Positions 44,261 to 53,642 of a DNA stretch of 64,000 bases are shown piece after piece (the stretch's first letter is position 1; each line of letters opens with the position of its first letter). Under the pieces are notes generated by a model. It saw only the letters and a program-made list of their open reading frames with translations. It searched no databases and was not told the DNA's origin. Location: contig CANNCP010000007.1 in NCBI GenBank assembly GCA_947503145.1, positions 1 through 64,000 of the forward strand, given 5' to 3'. Origin of the DNA: an uncultured Roseovarius sp. (GTDB taxonomy: Bacteria > Pseudomonadota > Alphaproteobacteria > Rhodobacterales > Rhodobacteraceae). Position numbers and translations under genes: made by a program.

Positions 44261-44649
44261 TTCACCGATATATTCTGACTGTCTAAATATTTGCGTCCGG
44301 CATCGAGCGAATGGCGCACGGCTTCGGACAAGGGCTTGTCCCGGCTTTTCGCCAATTTTATCAACAATGGCAAGTTCGCCCCGTAGACAATCCGGCGACC
44401 TTTCGGCCGACAGGCCTTCAGCGACAGGTTCGAAGGCGATCCGCCGAACATATCGGTGACGACAACGACACCTGTCCCTGTGTCCACTTCATCGGCGGCG
44501 GCGCATATTTCGGCCTGCTTGGCGCAGCGGTCGTGATCGGCTTCGATGCTGATCGCGCGGATTCCGGGCTGAGGGCCGACAACATGCTCAATCGCGGCCA
44601 GATATTCAGGCGCGAGGCCGCCGTGCGCCACGATGACGATCCCGATCAC
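44257..44649 (-). CDS. PTS EIIA component, mannose type
   Basis: A 130-residue EIIA-Man domain. The phospho-accepting His9 lies in IGIVIVAHGGLAPEYL, and VVVTDMFGGSPSNLSLK is the conserved second box. In alphaproteobacteria this protein usually acts as a regulator rather than in sugar uptake, and no EIIB/EIIC partner is visible. It lies between rapZ and the HPr gene in a single minus-strand run. Confidence 0.94.
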   Translation of the reverse strand: MIGIVIVAHGGLAPEYLAAIEHVVGPQPGIRAISIEADHDRCAKQAEICAAADEVDTGTGVVVVTDMFGGSPSNLSLKACRPKGRRIVYGANLPLLIKLAKSRDKPLSEAVRHSLDAGRKYLDSQNISVK

Positions 44650-44662
44650 GGCTTAATTCCCT

Positions 44663-45583
44663 TTACCGCGCGGCGTTGATTTCCGGTTTGTCCGGTGGCC
44701 CGGCCGCGTGACGTTCCAGTTCCCGGTGCCTAGTTGACACCTGCCAGCCCCTCTCTGCAAGGGCCGCAGCCAAAGATTCTGCAATCGCAACAGACCGGTG
44801 CTGACCACCGGTACATCCAAGGGCGATGGACAGGTAGGATTTGCCCTCGGCCTCATAGGCAGGCAGCAATAATAGCACCAGATCGAGCAGCTGCGCCTGA
44901 AACGGCGCGCATAGCGGATCCCCGGCGACATAGGCGTCCACCTCGGGGGCGCGCCCGTCGAGCGCGCGCAACGAGGGTTCCCAGTAGGGATTGCGCAGGA
45001 ATCGGCAATCCAGCACCAGGTCGGCACTGCGCGGCAGACCCCGCTTGTAAGAAAACGAATGCACCGAAACCGCCAGCGGGCTCCCGGCGCTGGAAGCGAA
45101 CCAATGCTTCAGTTCGGCACGCAGGTCATGTGGGCTGAGATCAGATGTGTCGATCAGCAGATCGGCACGCGCCCGAATCGGGCCGAGCAGGTCGAATTCG
45201 CGTTCGATCCCGGTCCGTGCACTTTCGTCAGGGGCCAGCGGATGGCGTCGGCGTGTTTCGGAAAAACGGCGCAGAAGCACATCGGCACTGCAATCAATGT
45301 ATAGCAACTGCATCGGGCAGTCCGCGATCCGGTCCATCTGGTCGATCGCCTCGATCAACGCATGGGTGGAAAAATCACGGTTGCGCGTATCAACGCCCAG
45401 CACCAGCGGCCGCGCCGGGATCGGCTCGACCATCAGGCGCGGCAGTAGCGACAGCGGCAAGTTGTCGATCGCCTCATAGCCCATGTCCTCCAACGCGCGA
45501 ATCGCCGTCGTGCGTCCCGCGCCCGACGGGCCGGTGACCAGGACAAGAGGCGGGGTGCTGGACATATCTGGCATTTCGGACAC
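44663..45583 (-). CDS. rapZ: RNase adapter/nucleotide-binding protein RapZ
   Basis: In E. coli RapZ delivers the small RNA GlmZ to RNase E and so controls amino-sugar synthesis. The 306-residue protein has a P-loop LVTGPSGAGRTTAI, the second box GVDTRNRDF, and the C-terminal RapZ signature (FSYKRGLPRSADLVLDCRFL, GCTGGQHRSVAIAESLA). The usual P-loop lysine is Arg24 here. I believe this is common in Rhodobacteraceae; it may weaken nucleotide hydrolysis. It lies downstream of hprK in the order hprK-rapZ-EIIA-HPr. Confidence 0.94.
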   Translation of the reverse strand: MSEMPDMSSTPPLVLVTGPSGAGRTTAIRALEDMGYEAIDNLPLSLLPRLMVEPIPARPLVLGVDTRNRDFSTHALIEAIDQMDRIADCPMQLLYIDCSADVLLRRFSETRRRHPLAPDESARTGIEREFDLLGPIRARADLLIDTSDLSPHDLRAELKHWFASSAGSPLAVSVHSFSYKRGLPRSADLVLDCRFLRNPYWEPSLRALDGRAPEVDAYVAGDPLCAPFQAQLLDLVLLLLPAYEAEGKSYLSIALGCTGGQHRSVAIAESLAAALAERGWQVSTRHRELERHAAGPPDKPEINAAR

Positions 45584-45651
45584 TCCATCAAAGCCGTAGT
45601 TGACGCTGTTGCGTCATTCATATCAGAGCGGCCGGAACATGCACGGGCAGG

Positions 45652-46098
45652 TTATTCGGTCCGTCCCTGCATAAGATACAGCTTCAGTGCGGCGGGAAAA
45701 TGGGCCGCATCGACTTTTCGCGCCACTGGCAGCGCAATCCCGCAAATGTGATCGGTGTGAAACGGCGGCAGGCGGTCCGTTTCACCGTGATCCATGTCCG
45801 CGATCAGCGCCACGGCGCAGGGCGAGGCAACCGGGGCGTCCAGAATGCCGACGCCGCGCGCCTCGATCCGGCCGAGGATGGCCTCCGGCCCGGCGGCCAT
45901 CACCCTGGTGTCCGCGCGCCACAGACAGGTCCGGTCATCGGCGATCAGCTGCGCGCCAAGCGCGATCATCTGTAGGGCAAGCGACGATTTTCCGCTGCCC
46001 GCCTCCCCCCGGATCAGCAGTGCCCGCCCGTCCAGCGCGACGCAGCTGGCATGCAGGGTGATTGCATCGCGGGGAATGGTGCGTCTGCGCGCGTGCAT
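45652..46098 (-). CDS. hprK: Short HPr kinase/phosphorylase
   Basis: Phosphorylates a serine of HPr and so ties the regulatory PTS to metabolite levels. The 148-residue protein is the short alphaproteobacterial form, lacking the N-terminal domain of Firmicutes HprK. Walker A GEAGSGKSS is at residues 31-39, followed by LIADDRTCLW and the signature region RIEARGVGILDAP. It lies directly downstream of chvG, so envelope sensing and PTS signalling genes are in one run. Confidence 0.92.
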   Translation of the reverse strand: MHARRRTIPRDAITLHASCVALDGRALLIRGEAGSGKSSLALQMIALGAQLIADDRTCLWRADTRVMAAGPEAILGRIEARGVGILDAPVASPCAVALIADMDHGETDRLPPFHTDHICGIALPVARKVDAAHFPAALKLYLMQGRTE

Positions 46099-46106
46099 GT
46101 CCGCCC

Positions 46107-47825
46107 TCAGACAGGCAGGCCAACGACAAACCGCGCGCCCAGAGGGTCAGAGGTGATATCGGCATCGGTGGGGCGGATGTTCTCGGCCCAGATCACTCCG
46201 CCATGCGCCTCGACGATCTGTTTCGAGATCGCCAGGCCGAGCCCGGAATTGTTGCCAAAATCACTGGCGTCACGTTGCGAATAGAACCGCTGAAAAATCT
46301 TGGTCAACGCCTGATCGGGAATGCCGGGGCCGGTGTCCTCGACCACAATCAGCACGCGGTCTTCACGGCGCCGCGCCCACATGCGGATCGCATCGCCATC
46401 CTCGCAAAAGCTGGTCGCGTTCGAGATGAGATTGACGAACACCTGCGCCAGCCGCGCCTCCAACCCGTTGATCACGATCGGATCCTTGGGAAAGTCGGTG
46501 ATGAAATCGATGCCTTTGCCCTTGGCCTCTTCGCCCAGATACTGGGTAAGATTGCGCAGCATGGTCAACAGATCAAACGGCTCCTGCTCTTCCTTGACCA
46601 GTTCGCTATCAAGCCGCGAGGCGTTCGAGATGTCGCTGACCAGCCGATCAAGGCGACGCACGTCATGTTCGATCACATTGAGCAGCTTCTCGCGCTGATC
46701 ATCGCGTTTGGCCACACGCATCGTGCCCACAGCGGACCGCAGCGAGGCGAGCGGGTTCTTGATCTCATGCGCCACATCGGCGGCGAACTGTTCATTGCTG
46801 TCGATCCGGTTGTAGAGCGCACCAACCATGCCGCGCAATGCGCCGCTGAGGCGACCGATCTCGTCGGGCCGCGCGGTGAGGTCGGGGATGCGAATGCGGC
46901 CCCGGCCATGCTTGCCGCGATTACGTGCATCGCCGATCTCGGCGGCGGCGGCCAGATCGGCCAATGGGTGCGCAATGGTCGACGCCAGGATGAGGCTGAG
47001 GCCGATGGACACCAGCGTGGCGATGATGAACATCTGCAACACCCGCTCGCGCTCGGCCATAACGAGCTTGTCGATCACGCCCGATGGACTGACCAGCGCC
47101 ACAACGCCAATCGCCCGCCCGTTATGCTCGATCGATGTCGCGACGGAGAAAACCGTGCCTGCGGCAACTTCGCCCGATGAAATCAGCGTCCCGGTCTCAA
47201 TAACCTGCGGCACCTGGGCGCGTACCGTGTCCTCGACGCTCAGCGTCGATACGGGGCTGCGCGAGATGAACGGTGCCGACACCCAGCCCCAGAGCCGGCT
47301 CATCGCATCGGTGATAAGCGTGGGCTGCTCTACCGAACCCTTTTCGTCGCGCGTTTTCTGACCGACCACATGCCCGGCCAGAGTGCCACTGTCGTCGAAC
47401 ACGAACACCTCGGCACCCTTGAAAATGTCGAGGCCCGCCAGCGTCTGCTGCACGTCGATGCCATCGCCGGTCACCAGGTTCACCGGTGCGGCCAGCGGCA
47501 GTTGCACCTCAAACACGTCGGCCACCAGCTCGGCCTCGCCCACCAGCCCATTGGCGCGCTGCAGCGCCAGCCCGTCGCGCGAGGAATTGAGATAGAGAAT
47601 ACCCGCAACCAGGATGTTGAGCGCAATCAGGTTGAATGTGATGATCTTGCGTGTCAGCGGCGATGAGCGCAGCGAGGATATCCCGCGCCGCGCGCGCCGC
47701 ACGCGCACCTCTTCTTCCACGTTGTCCGGAGCAACGAAGTCTTCGCCCAGAACCACATCACCGTCCCGACCCTTGACAGGTCCGTGTGCCGTGTCACGCA
47801 CATTGATCCCCTCGGCCAAAGCCAT
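46107..47825 (-). CDS. chvG: Sensor histidine kinase ChvG
   Basis: Membrane sensor kinase which, with ChvI, answers acid or envelope stress in alphaproteobacteria (ExoS/ChvG family). The 572-residue protein has an N-terminal membrane segment (IITFNLIALNILVAGILYLN), a periplasmic domain of about 200 residues, and a second membrane segment (MFIIATLVSIGLSLILAST). HAMP follows, then the H-box DVAHEIKNPLASLRSAVGTM, N-box FVNLISNATSF and G-box VEDTGPGIPDQAL. It begins three bases after chvI. Confidence 0.94.
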   Translation of the reverse strand: MALAEGINVRDTAHGPVKGRDGDVVLGEDFVAPDNVEEEVRVRRARRGISSLRSSPLTRKIITFNLIALNILVAGILYLNSSRDGLALQRANGLVGEAELVADVFEVQLPLAAPVNLVTGDGIDVQQTLAGLDIFKGAEVFVFDDSGTLAGHVVGQKTRDEKGSVEQPTLITDAMSRLWGWVSAPFISRSPVSTLSVEDTVRAQVPQVIETGTLISSGEVAAGTVFSVATSIEHNGRAIGVVALVSPSGVIDKLVMAERERVLQMFIIATLVSIGLSLILASTIAHPLADLAAAAEIGDARNRGKHGRGRIRIPDLTARPDEIGRLSGALRGMVGALYNRIDSNEQFAADVAHEIKNPLASLRSAVGTMRVAKRDDQREKLLNVIEHDVRRLDRLVSDISNASRLDSELVKEEQEPFDLLTMLRNLTQYLGEEAKGKGIDFITDFPKDPIVINGLEARLAQVFVNLISNATSFCEDGDAIRMWARRREDRVLIVVEDTGPGIPDQALTKIFQRFYSQRDASDFGNNSGLGLAISKQIVEAHGGVIWAENIRPTDADITSDPLGARFVVGLPV

Positions 47826-47827
47826 GG

Positions 47828-48532
47828 CTATTCTTCGTTGTATCTGTAGCCTATACCATAAAGCGTCTCAATCGCCGAGAATTCGCTATCGACCGAGCGC
47901 AGTTTCTTGCGCAGGCGTTTGATATGGCTGTCGATGGTGCGGTCGTCCACGTAGACCTGATCGTCATAGGCCACATCCATCAGTTGATCACGGGATTTCA
48001 CGAAGCCGGGGCGCTGCGCGAGCGCCTGAAGCAGAAGAAACTCGGTCACGGTCAGCGACACGTCCTGACCTTTCCAGCTGACCGCGTGGCGTAGCGGATC
48101 CATCCGCAGTTCGCCCCGCTCGATCACCTTGCCCTCTTCGGCTTCGCTTGCGGGCAATGTGCCGTCAATGGCGTCTTGACGGCGCAGAAGCGCGCGAATG
48201 CGTTCGACCAGAAGGCGTTGCGAGAACGGCTTTTTCACGTAGTCGTCCGCGCCCATACGCAGGCCCAGAACCTCGTCTATTTCGTCGTCCTTGGAGGTGA
48301 GAAAGATCACCGGCATCGAAGATTTCTGCCGCAGACGTTGTAGCAGATCCATCCCATCCATCCGCGGCATCTTGATATCCAGAACTGCCATATCGGGGAG
48401 CTTCTTGCTGAACGCCTCAAAGGCCTGTTGGCCGTCATGGTAGGTTTCGACCTCAAAGCCTTCGGCTTCGAGTGTCATGGAAACAGATGTCAGAATATTC
48501 CTGTCATCGTCCACGAGGGCGATTTTCGACAT
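47828..48532 (-). CDS. chvI: Response regulator ChvI
   Basis: OmpR-type regulator partnered with ChvG. The 234-residue protein has a receiver domain with acidic pocket VDDDRNIL and phospho-acceptor Asp52 in [12 protein letters not shown]. Thr/Lys switch residues occur in [11 protein letters not shown] and YVKKPFS. A winged-helix DNA-binding domain follows ([37 protein letters not shown]). The start ATG 48532 gives the family-typical [10 protein letters not shown]. It is divergent from pckA, a pairing conserved in alphaproteobacteria. Confidence 0.96.
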   Translation of the reverse strand: MSKIALVDDDRNILTSVSMTLEAEGFEVETYHDGQQAFEAFSKKLPDMAVLDIKMPRMDGMDLLQRLRQKSSMPVIFLTSKDDEIDEVLGLRMGADDYVKKPFSQRLLVERIRALLRRQDAIDGTLPASEAEEGKVIERGELRMDPLRHAVSWKGQDVSLTVTEFLLLQALAQRPGFVKSRDQLMDVAYDDQVYVDDRTIDSHIKRLRKKLRSVDSEFSAIETLYGIGYRYNEE

Positions 48533-48909
48533 TGATACTGTCCTTGTACTGCTCTGGTTGCCGTTTTTTTCTTCACTATGATCTCCTTTCTTCTTTAGAA
48601 TCAATCCCAAAGTGCGAATCAGGTCATGTTCCCGCCCCATTTGGGCGAGAAAGTCATGAAGAATGGCTAAAATGCCGCGCCCGAATAGATCGCATTTACC
48701 CTATTCCGGCGCGGCACCGCCGATGTGGGCCGGTGATTGCGCTAACGTCTCTCTGGTTGCGCTAACTGCCTAAAAGCATGCTGTTCATTTGCGGAAACGT
48801 CATGTTAAGAGGCGCCAACCGGGCGCAGAAGAGCCGCGCATTGCGACGAACCGACCTGTGCCCCTATAGCCGCCGAATTTGGCGATGGCCTAAATTGGAG
48901 ACAGACGGG
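48533..48909. other. Divergent regulatory region chvI/pckA
   Basis: No gene seen in these 377 bases. They contain the TTGCGCTAAC direct repeat (48737-48766) and AT-rich tracts near the chvI start. Promoters of both chvI and pckA should lie here. Confidence 0.6.
48737..48766 (+). promoter_or_regulatory. Direct repeat TTGCGCTAAC x2 upstream of pckA
   Basis: TTGCGCTAAC occurs at 48737-48746 and again at 48757-48766, 20 bases start to start, so on nearly the same helix face. GCGCTAAC resembles a half-site of LacI-family operators (GTTAGCGCTAAC). A central-carbon regulator of the CceR type is a candidate, by analogy only. Confidence 0.5.
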
Positions 48910-50508
48910 ATGATAATGGGACGGGTAAATCCGAGCTTCCAGCTTGAGGATCAAGACATCAGCGGGCTTGGCGAAGTACATTACAACCTGATCGAACCGG
49001 CGTTGGTCGAAGCCGCGCTGAAAAATGACGAAGGCACACTGGGCCGCGGCGGTGCCGTTCTCGTCACGACAGGGAAATTCACCGGCCGGTCCCCCGGCGA
49101 CAAGCACGTGGTCAAGACCGACAGCGTCGCCGACAATATCTGGTGGGACAACAACGCCGCGATGTCGCCAGAAGGGTTCGATGCGCTCTATAACGACATG
49201 ATCGCGTATATGCAGGGTGGCCGCTACTACGTGCAGGACCTCGTCGGCGGTGCCGATCCCGCGCATGCGATCAAGGTGCGCATGGTGACGGAACTGGCCT
49301 GGCACGCCCTGTTCATCCGCCATCTGCTGCGCCGTCCCGACCGCGACACGCTGGAGCATTTCATCGCCGATTTCACGGTAATCAACTGCCCCGGCTTCAA
49401 GGCGGACCCAAGCAAACACGATTGCCGCTCCGACACCGTCATCGCGATGAATTTCGACCGCAAGATCATCCTGATCGGGGGCACCGAATACGCAGGCGAG
49501 AACAAGAAAGCAGTGTTCTCCCTGCTCAACTACCTGCTGCCGGAAAAGGGCATCATGCCGATGCATTGCTCGGCCAACCATGCCGAGGGCAACCCGGTCG
49601 ATACCGCCATCTTCTTTGGCCTTTCAGGCACGGGCAAGACCACGCTCAGCGCCGATCCCAAACGCACCCTGATCGGTGACGACGAACATGGCTGGTCAGA
49701 TCGCGGCACCTTCAACTTCGAGGGTGGCTGCTATGCCAAGACCATCAACCTGAACGCCGAGGCCGAGCCCGAGATCTATGCCACCACCAGCAAATTCGGC
49801 ACGGTGATCGAGAACATGGTTTTTGACGAAGAAACCATGGAACTCGACTTCGACGATGACAGTCTGACGGCGAACATGCGCTGCGCCTATCCGCTGGAAT
49901 ATATTTCGAATGCGTCTGCCACGGCCATCGGCGGCCACCCCAAGAACATCATCATGCTGACCTGCGATGCGTTCGGCGTCTTGCCACCCATCGCGCGGCT
50001 GACGCCGGCGCAGGCGATGTACCATTTCCTCAGCGGCTTCACGTCCAAGGTCGCGGGCACCGAGCGCGGCGTGACCGAACCCGAGCCGACATTCTCGACC
50101 TGTTTCGGCGCACCCTTCATGCCGCGCCGCCCCGAGGTCTATGGCAACCTGCTGCGCGCCAAGATCGCCAAGCATGGCGCAACCTGCTGGCTGGTCAACA
50201 CCGGCTGGACCGGCGGGGCCTACGGCACCGGCGCCCGCATGCCGATCAAGGCCACCCGCGCGCTGCTGACCGCAGCCCTGGACGGCTCTCTCAATAATGT
50301 GGAATTTCGCACGGACCCTAATTTTGGCTTTGACGTACCCAAGGACGCCCCCGGCGTTCCGACCGTGCTGCTCGATCCGCGCCGGACGTGGGACAAGCCG
50401 GACTCGTATGACCGTCAGGCAGCCAAGCTGGTCAGCATGTTCTCGAAGAATTTCGAGCAATATCTTCTTCACATCGACGACGATGTGAAGGCAGCGGTGA
50501 TCAGCTGA
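48910..50508 (+). CDS. pckA: Phosphoenolpyruvate carboxykinase (ATP)
   Basis: Converts oxaloacetate and ATP to PEP, the entry to gluconeogenesis. The 532-residue protein has the oxaloacetate-binding stretch [11 protein letters not shown], the P-loop [17 protein letters not shown], the metal-binding [10 protein letters not shown], and the ATP-dependent family box [28 protein letters not shown] is near the C-terminus. The start ATG 48910 has GGAG nine bases upstream; an ATG at 48916 is the alternative. It is divergent from chvI-chvG-hprK. Confidence 0.97.
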   Translation: MIMGRVNPSFQLEDQDISGLGEVHYNLIEPALVEAALKNDEGTLGRGGAVLVTTGKFTGRSPGDKHVVKTDSVADNIWWDNNAAMSPEGFDALYNDMIAYMQGGRYYVQDLVGGADPAHAIKVRMVTELAWHALFIRHLLRRPDRDTLEHFIADFTVINCPGFKADPSKHDCRSDTVIAMNFDRKIILIGGTEYAGENKKAVFSLLNYLLPEKGIMPMHCSANHAEGNPVDTAIFFGLSGTGKTTLSADPKRTLIGDDEHGWSDRGTFNFEGGCYAKTINLNAEAEPEIYATTSKFGTVIENMVFDEETMELDFDDDSLTANMRCAYPLEYISNASATAIGGHPKNIIMLTCDAFGVLPPIARLTPAQAMYHFLSGFTSKVAGTERGVTEPEPTFSTCFGAPFMPRRPEVYGNLLRAKIAKHGATCWLVNTGWTGGAYGTGARMPIKATRALLTAALDGSLNNVEFRTDPNFGFDVPKDAPGVPTVLLDPRRTWDKPDSYDRQAAKLVSMFSKNFEQYLLHIDDDVKAAVIS

Positions 50509-50533
50509 GCCTGCCCCTGCGCCCCTGCCCTTC

Positions 50534-50566
50534 ACGCGCCCCTGTGCTTTCTCGCACAGGGCGCGT
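50534..50566. terminator. Hairpin after pckA
   Basis: ACGCGCCCCTGTGC pairs with GCACAGGGCGCGT with one bulged C and a six-base loop, 25 bases after the pckA stop and before the convergent azlD stop. No T-run is present. Confidence 0.65.
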
Positions 50567-50577
50567 CGCCTGTACTC

Positions 50578-50904
50578 TCAGCCCGCAAGCCACAGACCCA
50601 GATAGAGCACACTAGCACCGGCAAGAACTGCACCAATCACGCTACGCGTTATCCAGGCCACGACCGTCGCAGCAAGTGCCGATGCCAGGCGCGGCGCATC
50701 GATCGCCCCGTCCGTCGCCGGCGGCCAAAGCACCAGCGGTGCGATCAGCGCCGGCAACACGGCCACCGCCGTATAGCGCAGGTGCCGTAGCAGCCATGCC
50801 GGCAAAGAACGGTTACCGACCCACCCGATAAAGACGAAGCGGAGCAGGAAGCTGCCCGCGCCCAGCGCCACGATGACGGCCCACAAGGGAAACTTGTCGA
50901 TCAT
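50578..50904 (-). CDS. AzlD family branched-chain amino acid exporter subunit
   Basis: A 108-residue membrane protein with three to four helices (LWAVIVALGAGSFLLRFVFI, HLRYTAVAVLPALIAPLVLW, LAATVVAWITRSVIGAVLAG). This is the AzlD pattern, the small partner of AzlC in export of branched-chain amino acids or analogues. The start ATG 50904 overlaps the azlC stop as ATGA, so the pair is translationally coupled. Confidence 0.88.
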   Translation of the reverse strand: MIDKFPLWAVIVALGAGSFLLRFVFIGWVGNRSLPAWLLRHLRYTAVAVLPALIAPLVLWPPATDGAIDAPRLASALAATVVAWITRSVIGAVLAGASVLYLGLWLAG

Positions 50905-51599
50905 GGCATTTCCGTCCTGCGCTCCACTTCGGCGCCCACCACCATGCCGATCATCCCCGCAACGATGACCCCCAGCGAATAGGGCAGCCATGTCAGCATC
51001 AGCGACGCGACGACCGCCGTCAGCGCCGCCACGCGGTGCGCCCCCGTGCGCATCATGGGCACGGCCAGCGCGATGAAAGTGATGGGAATCGCGAAATCCA
51101 GCGCCAGTCCGGGCGGAATTGCTTCGCCCACCAACGCGCCCAGGCCGGTAAAGGCCAGCCAGTTCGGCATGACCGGCGTCGCCACGCCGAAATAGAACGC
51201 CAGCCGGTCGCGCAGGGTCCAGTGCCGATTTTGTTCATAGGCCGCGACAGAACAGGCATAGGTCTGATCAACGACGCAATAGGCCACCGCCACCCGCACC
51301 GGCAAGGACGCAGAGCCCAGGTATGGTGTCAGGGCCGCCGAATACATCGCCAGCCGCAGGTTCACCGTCAGCGCCGCCACGATCACGATCAGCGTCGGCA
51401 CGTGCTCGCTGAGCAGTTGCAGCGCGGTGAATTGCGCCGCCCCGGCGACAACCAGAGCCGACATCACCAGTGCCTCAAAGATGTTGAGCCCGGCCTCGGC
51501 GGCCACCACGCCGAAAAGCATGCCGAAGGGGGCAAGGATCAGGATAAAGGGAAGCCCCGCCGCGATGCCTTGCCTGTAGGGGGATTTGGTGGTTTGCAT
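50901..51599 (-). CDS. AzlC family branched-chain amino acid exporter subunit
   Basis: A 232-residue membrane protein, the large partner of AzlD. Typical boxes are GIAAGLPFILILAPFGMLFG, VVAGAAQFTALQLL, NLRLAMYSAALTPYLG and YCVVDQTYACS. About six membrane helices are visible. The start ATG 51599 (MQTTKSPYRQG) fits; upstream in-frame sequence overlaps the fdhD leader. It is divergent from fdhD with only 59 bases between start codons, so their promoters must overlap. Confidence 0.9.
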   Translation of the reverse strand: MQTTKSPYRQGIAAGLPFILILAPFGMLFGVVAAEAGLNIFEALVMSALVVAGAAQFTALQLLSEHVPTLIVIVAALTVNLRLAMYSAALTPYLGSASLPVRVAVAYCVVDQTYACSVAAYEQNRHWTLRDRLAFYFGVATPVMPNWLAFTGLGALVGEAIPPGLALDFAIPITFIALAVPMMRTGAHRVAALTAVVASLMLTWLPYSLGVIVAGMIGMVVGAEVERRTEMP

Positions 51600-51658
51600 A
51601 GATGGGGTCCATTTTATCAAAGCTCCCACCGCGTACCCTGAAACCGAAGGAGGCACAA

Positions 51659-52555
51659 TTGCCACCCAGCCCCAACCCCGGCCCCGCTTCCGGCGCCTAT
51701 CTCATCGCCCCCGATCCGGCCGCGCCGGGACTGACGCGGGCCGTGCAGGGCACCGATCACCAAGGGCACGCCCAGACGATCAACGTGATCGAGGAACGCC
51801 CGCTGACCATTTTCCTCAATGCGCAGGAAATCGTGACTGCGATGACCATCGGCGACTATCCCGAATACCTCGCGCTTGGATTTCTGCGCAATCAGGGCAT
51901 GCTACAGGACGGCGAGGCGGTGCTGCGGGTCGATTACGACGAGGACCTGGAAACGGTGGTGGTACGCACCGACGGGCAGACCACCTATGAGGACAAGCTC
52001 AAGAAGAAGACCCGCACCAGCGGTTGCGCCGTCGGCACCGTCTTTGGCGACATGATGGAGGGGTTGGAAGACGTCAAACTGCCTGACACGACTGTGAAAA
52101 CCTCTGATCTCTACGCGCTGGCACATCTCATCAACCGGACCCCGTCGCTCTATCTGGAGGCGGGCGCGATCCATGGCACCGTGCTGTGTGAAGGGGCGCG
52201 GCCACTGGTCTACATGGAGGATGTCGGGCGCCATAACGCCGTGGACAAGATCGCCGGATGGATGTTGTCCGAAGGCGTCAGCGCAGACGGCAAGCTGCTC
52301 TATACCACCGGGCGGCTCACATCCGAGATGGTGATCAAGACCGCGCTGATGGGCATCCCCGCGCTCGCCTCGCGCTCGGGCTTTACCGCCTGGGGGGTCG
52401 AGATCGCGCGCCAGGTGGGTCTGACCCTGATCGGTCGGGTGCGCGGCCAGCGCTTTATCTGCCTGAGCGGAGAAGACCGGCTGGTGCGTGACGCCGATCC
52501 CGCGCATGTCGCTGACGAAGAGCGTAAACACCGGCGCAAGGGGGCGGATGAATGA
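51659..52555 (+). CDS. fdhD: Formate dehydrogenase accessory sulfurtransferase FdhD
   Basis: Transfers sulfur from IscS to the molybdenum cofactor before its insertion into formate dehydrogenase. The 298-residue protein has the boxes EERPLTIFLNAQEIVTAMTI, YLALGFLRNQGML and EDVGRHNAVDKIAGWM. The active-site loop is RTSGCAVGTVFG, which keeps one Cys where E. coli has a CxxC pair. The start is the TTG at 51659, seven bases after GAAGGAGG; an upstream in-frame start would lack a ribosome site. The stop overlaps mobA as ATGA. Confidence 0.93.
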   Translation: MPPSPNPGPASGAYLIAPDPAAPGLTRAVQGTDHQGHAQTINVIEERPLTIFLNAQEIVTAMTIGDYPEYLALGFLRNQGMLQDGEAVLRVDYDEDLETVVVRTDGQTTYEDKLKKKTRTSGCAVGTVFGDMMEGLEDVKLPDTTVKTSDLYALAHLINRTPSLYLEAGAIHGTVLCEGARPLVYMEDVGRHNAVDKIAGWMLSEGVSADGKLLYTTGRLTSEMVIKTALMGIPALASRSGFTAWGVEIARQVGLTLIGRVRGQRFICLSGEDRLVRDADPAHVADEERKHRRKGADE

Positions 52556-53154
52556 AACAGCCCCTCGCGATCATCCTCGCCGGTGGACGGGCCACGCGCA
52601 TGGGCGGCGGCGACAAGGGGCTGCTGCCATTGGGCGATGGCACGCTGCTGAGCCATGTCATAGACCGCATCGCACCGCAGGTCGCGGATATGGCGCTGAA
52701 TGCCAATGGCGATCCGGCACGGTTCGCCTCTTTCGGCCTGCCGGTCCTGTCCGATCCGGTGGGCGGGTTCGCCGGTCCGCTGGCGGGCGTGCTGGCCGGG
52801 CTCGACTGGGCCGCCGAACAGGGCGCGGAGACGGTGGTGAGCGTCGCCGCCGACACGCCGTTCTTTCCCTGCGATCTGGTGCCGCGTCTGATGCTGGCCG
52901 CCGAGGGGATGCCGGTGCCGCTGGCACTGGCCGCCACGCCGGATGGCCGCCAGCCGACATTCGGCCTCTGGCCCGTCGCGTTGCGCGACGACCTGCGCCG
53001 GGCGTTGCAGGACGGGCTGCGCAAGGTGGTGATGTGGACCGGCCCGCACGACGCGCGGACGGCACTCTTTGATGCGTCAGGTGATCCCTTCTTCAACGTC
53101 AACACGCCAGAGGATCTGGCCCGTGCCCGCGCTATTCTGGAGGCCGCACCATGA
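52552..53154 (+). CDS. mobA: Molybdenum cofactor guanylyltransferase
   Basis: Attaches GMP to Mo-molybdopterin to form the MGD cofactor. The 200-residue protein has the nucleotide-binding start AIILAGGRATRMGGGDKGLL, GFAGPLAGVLAGLDWA, and SVAADTPFFPCDLV with the metal Asp. Its start overlaps the fdhD stop and its stop overlaps mobB (ATGA both times), so fdhD-mobA-mobB-moeA is one translationally coupled operon. Confidence 0.96.
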   Translation: MKQPLAIILAGGRATRMGGGDKGLLPLGDGTLLSHVIDRIAPQVADMALNANGDPARFASFGLPVLSDPVGGFAGPLAGVLAGLDWAAEQGAETVVSVAADTPFFPCDLVPRLMLAAEGMPVPLALAATPDGRQPTFGLWPVALRDDLRRALQDGLRKVVMWTGPHDARTALFDASGDPFFNVNTPEDLARARAILEAAP

Positions 53155-53642
53155 AACTGTATGGCGTCACTGGCTGGAAGAATGCCGGCAAGACCGGTCT
53201 GATGGAACGGTTGGTGGCCGAAATTACCGCGCGCGGGTTTTCGGTGTCGACCGTCAAACATGCGCATCACAGCTTTGACGTCGATCATCCGGGCAAGGAC
53301 AGCTATCGCCACCGCAGCGCGGGCGCGTCCGAAGTGTTGCTGGCCTCGCAGAGCCGCTTTGCCCTGATGCACGAGCTGCGCGGCACGGATGAGCCGCTAC
53401 TGTCGGCGCTGCTGGCGAGGCTCTCGCCGGTCGATCTGGTGCTGGTGGAAGGTTACAAGCGTGATGCACACCCCAAGATCGAAGCCTACCGCGCAGTGAC
53501 CGGCAATCCGCTGATCGCGCCCAATGATCCGACCATCCACGCCCTGGCGAGCGATACGCCGCTCGACCTCGACCGTCCGGTGTTCGATCTGAACGACACG
53601 ACCGCCATCGCCGATTTCATTCTGGCCGAGGTCGGGCTGTGA
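53151..53642 (+). CDS. mobB: Molybdopterin-guanine dinucleotide biosynthesis protein B
   Basis: GTP-binding partner of MobA. The 163-residue protein starts MKLYGVTGWKNAGKTGLMER, the P-loop, followed by VSTVKHAHHSFDVDHPGKDS and VDLVLVEGYKRDAHPKIE, both typical of MobB. It overlaps mobA by four bases and the following moeA fusion by four bases (GTGA). Confidence 0.95.
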   Translation: MKLYGVTGWKNAGKTGLMERLVAEITARGFSVSTVKHAHHSFDVDHPGKDSYRHRSAGASEVLLASQSRFALMHELRGTDEPLLSALLARLSPVDLVLVEGYKRDAHPKIEAYRAVTGNPLIAPNDPTIHALASDTPLDLDRPVFDLNDTTAIADFILAEVGL

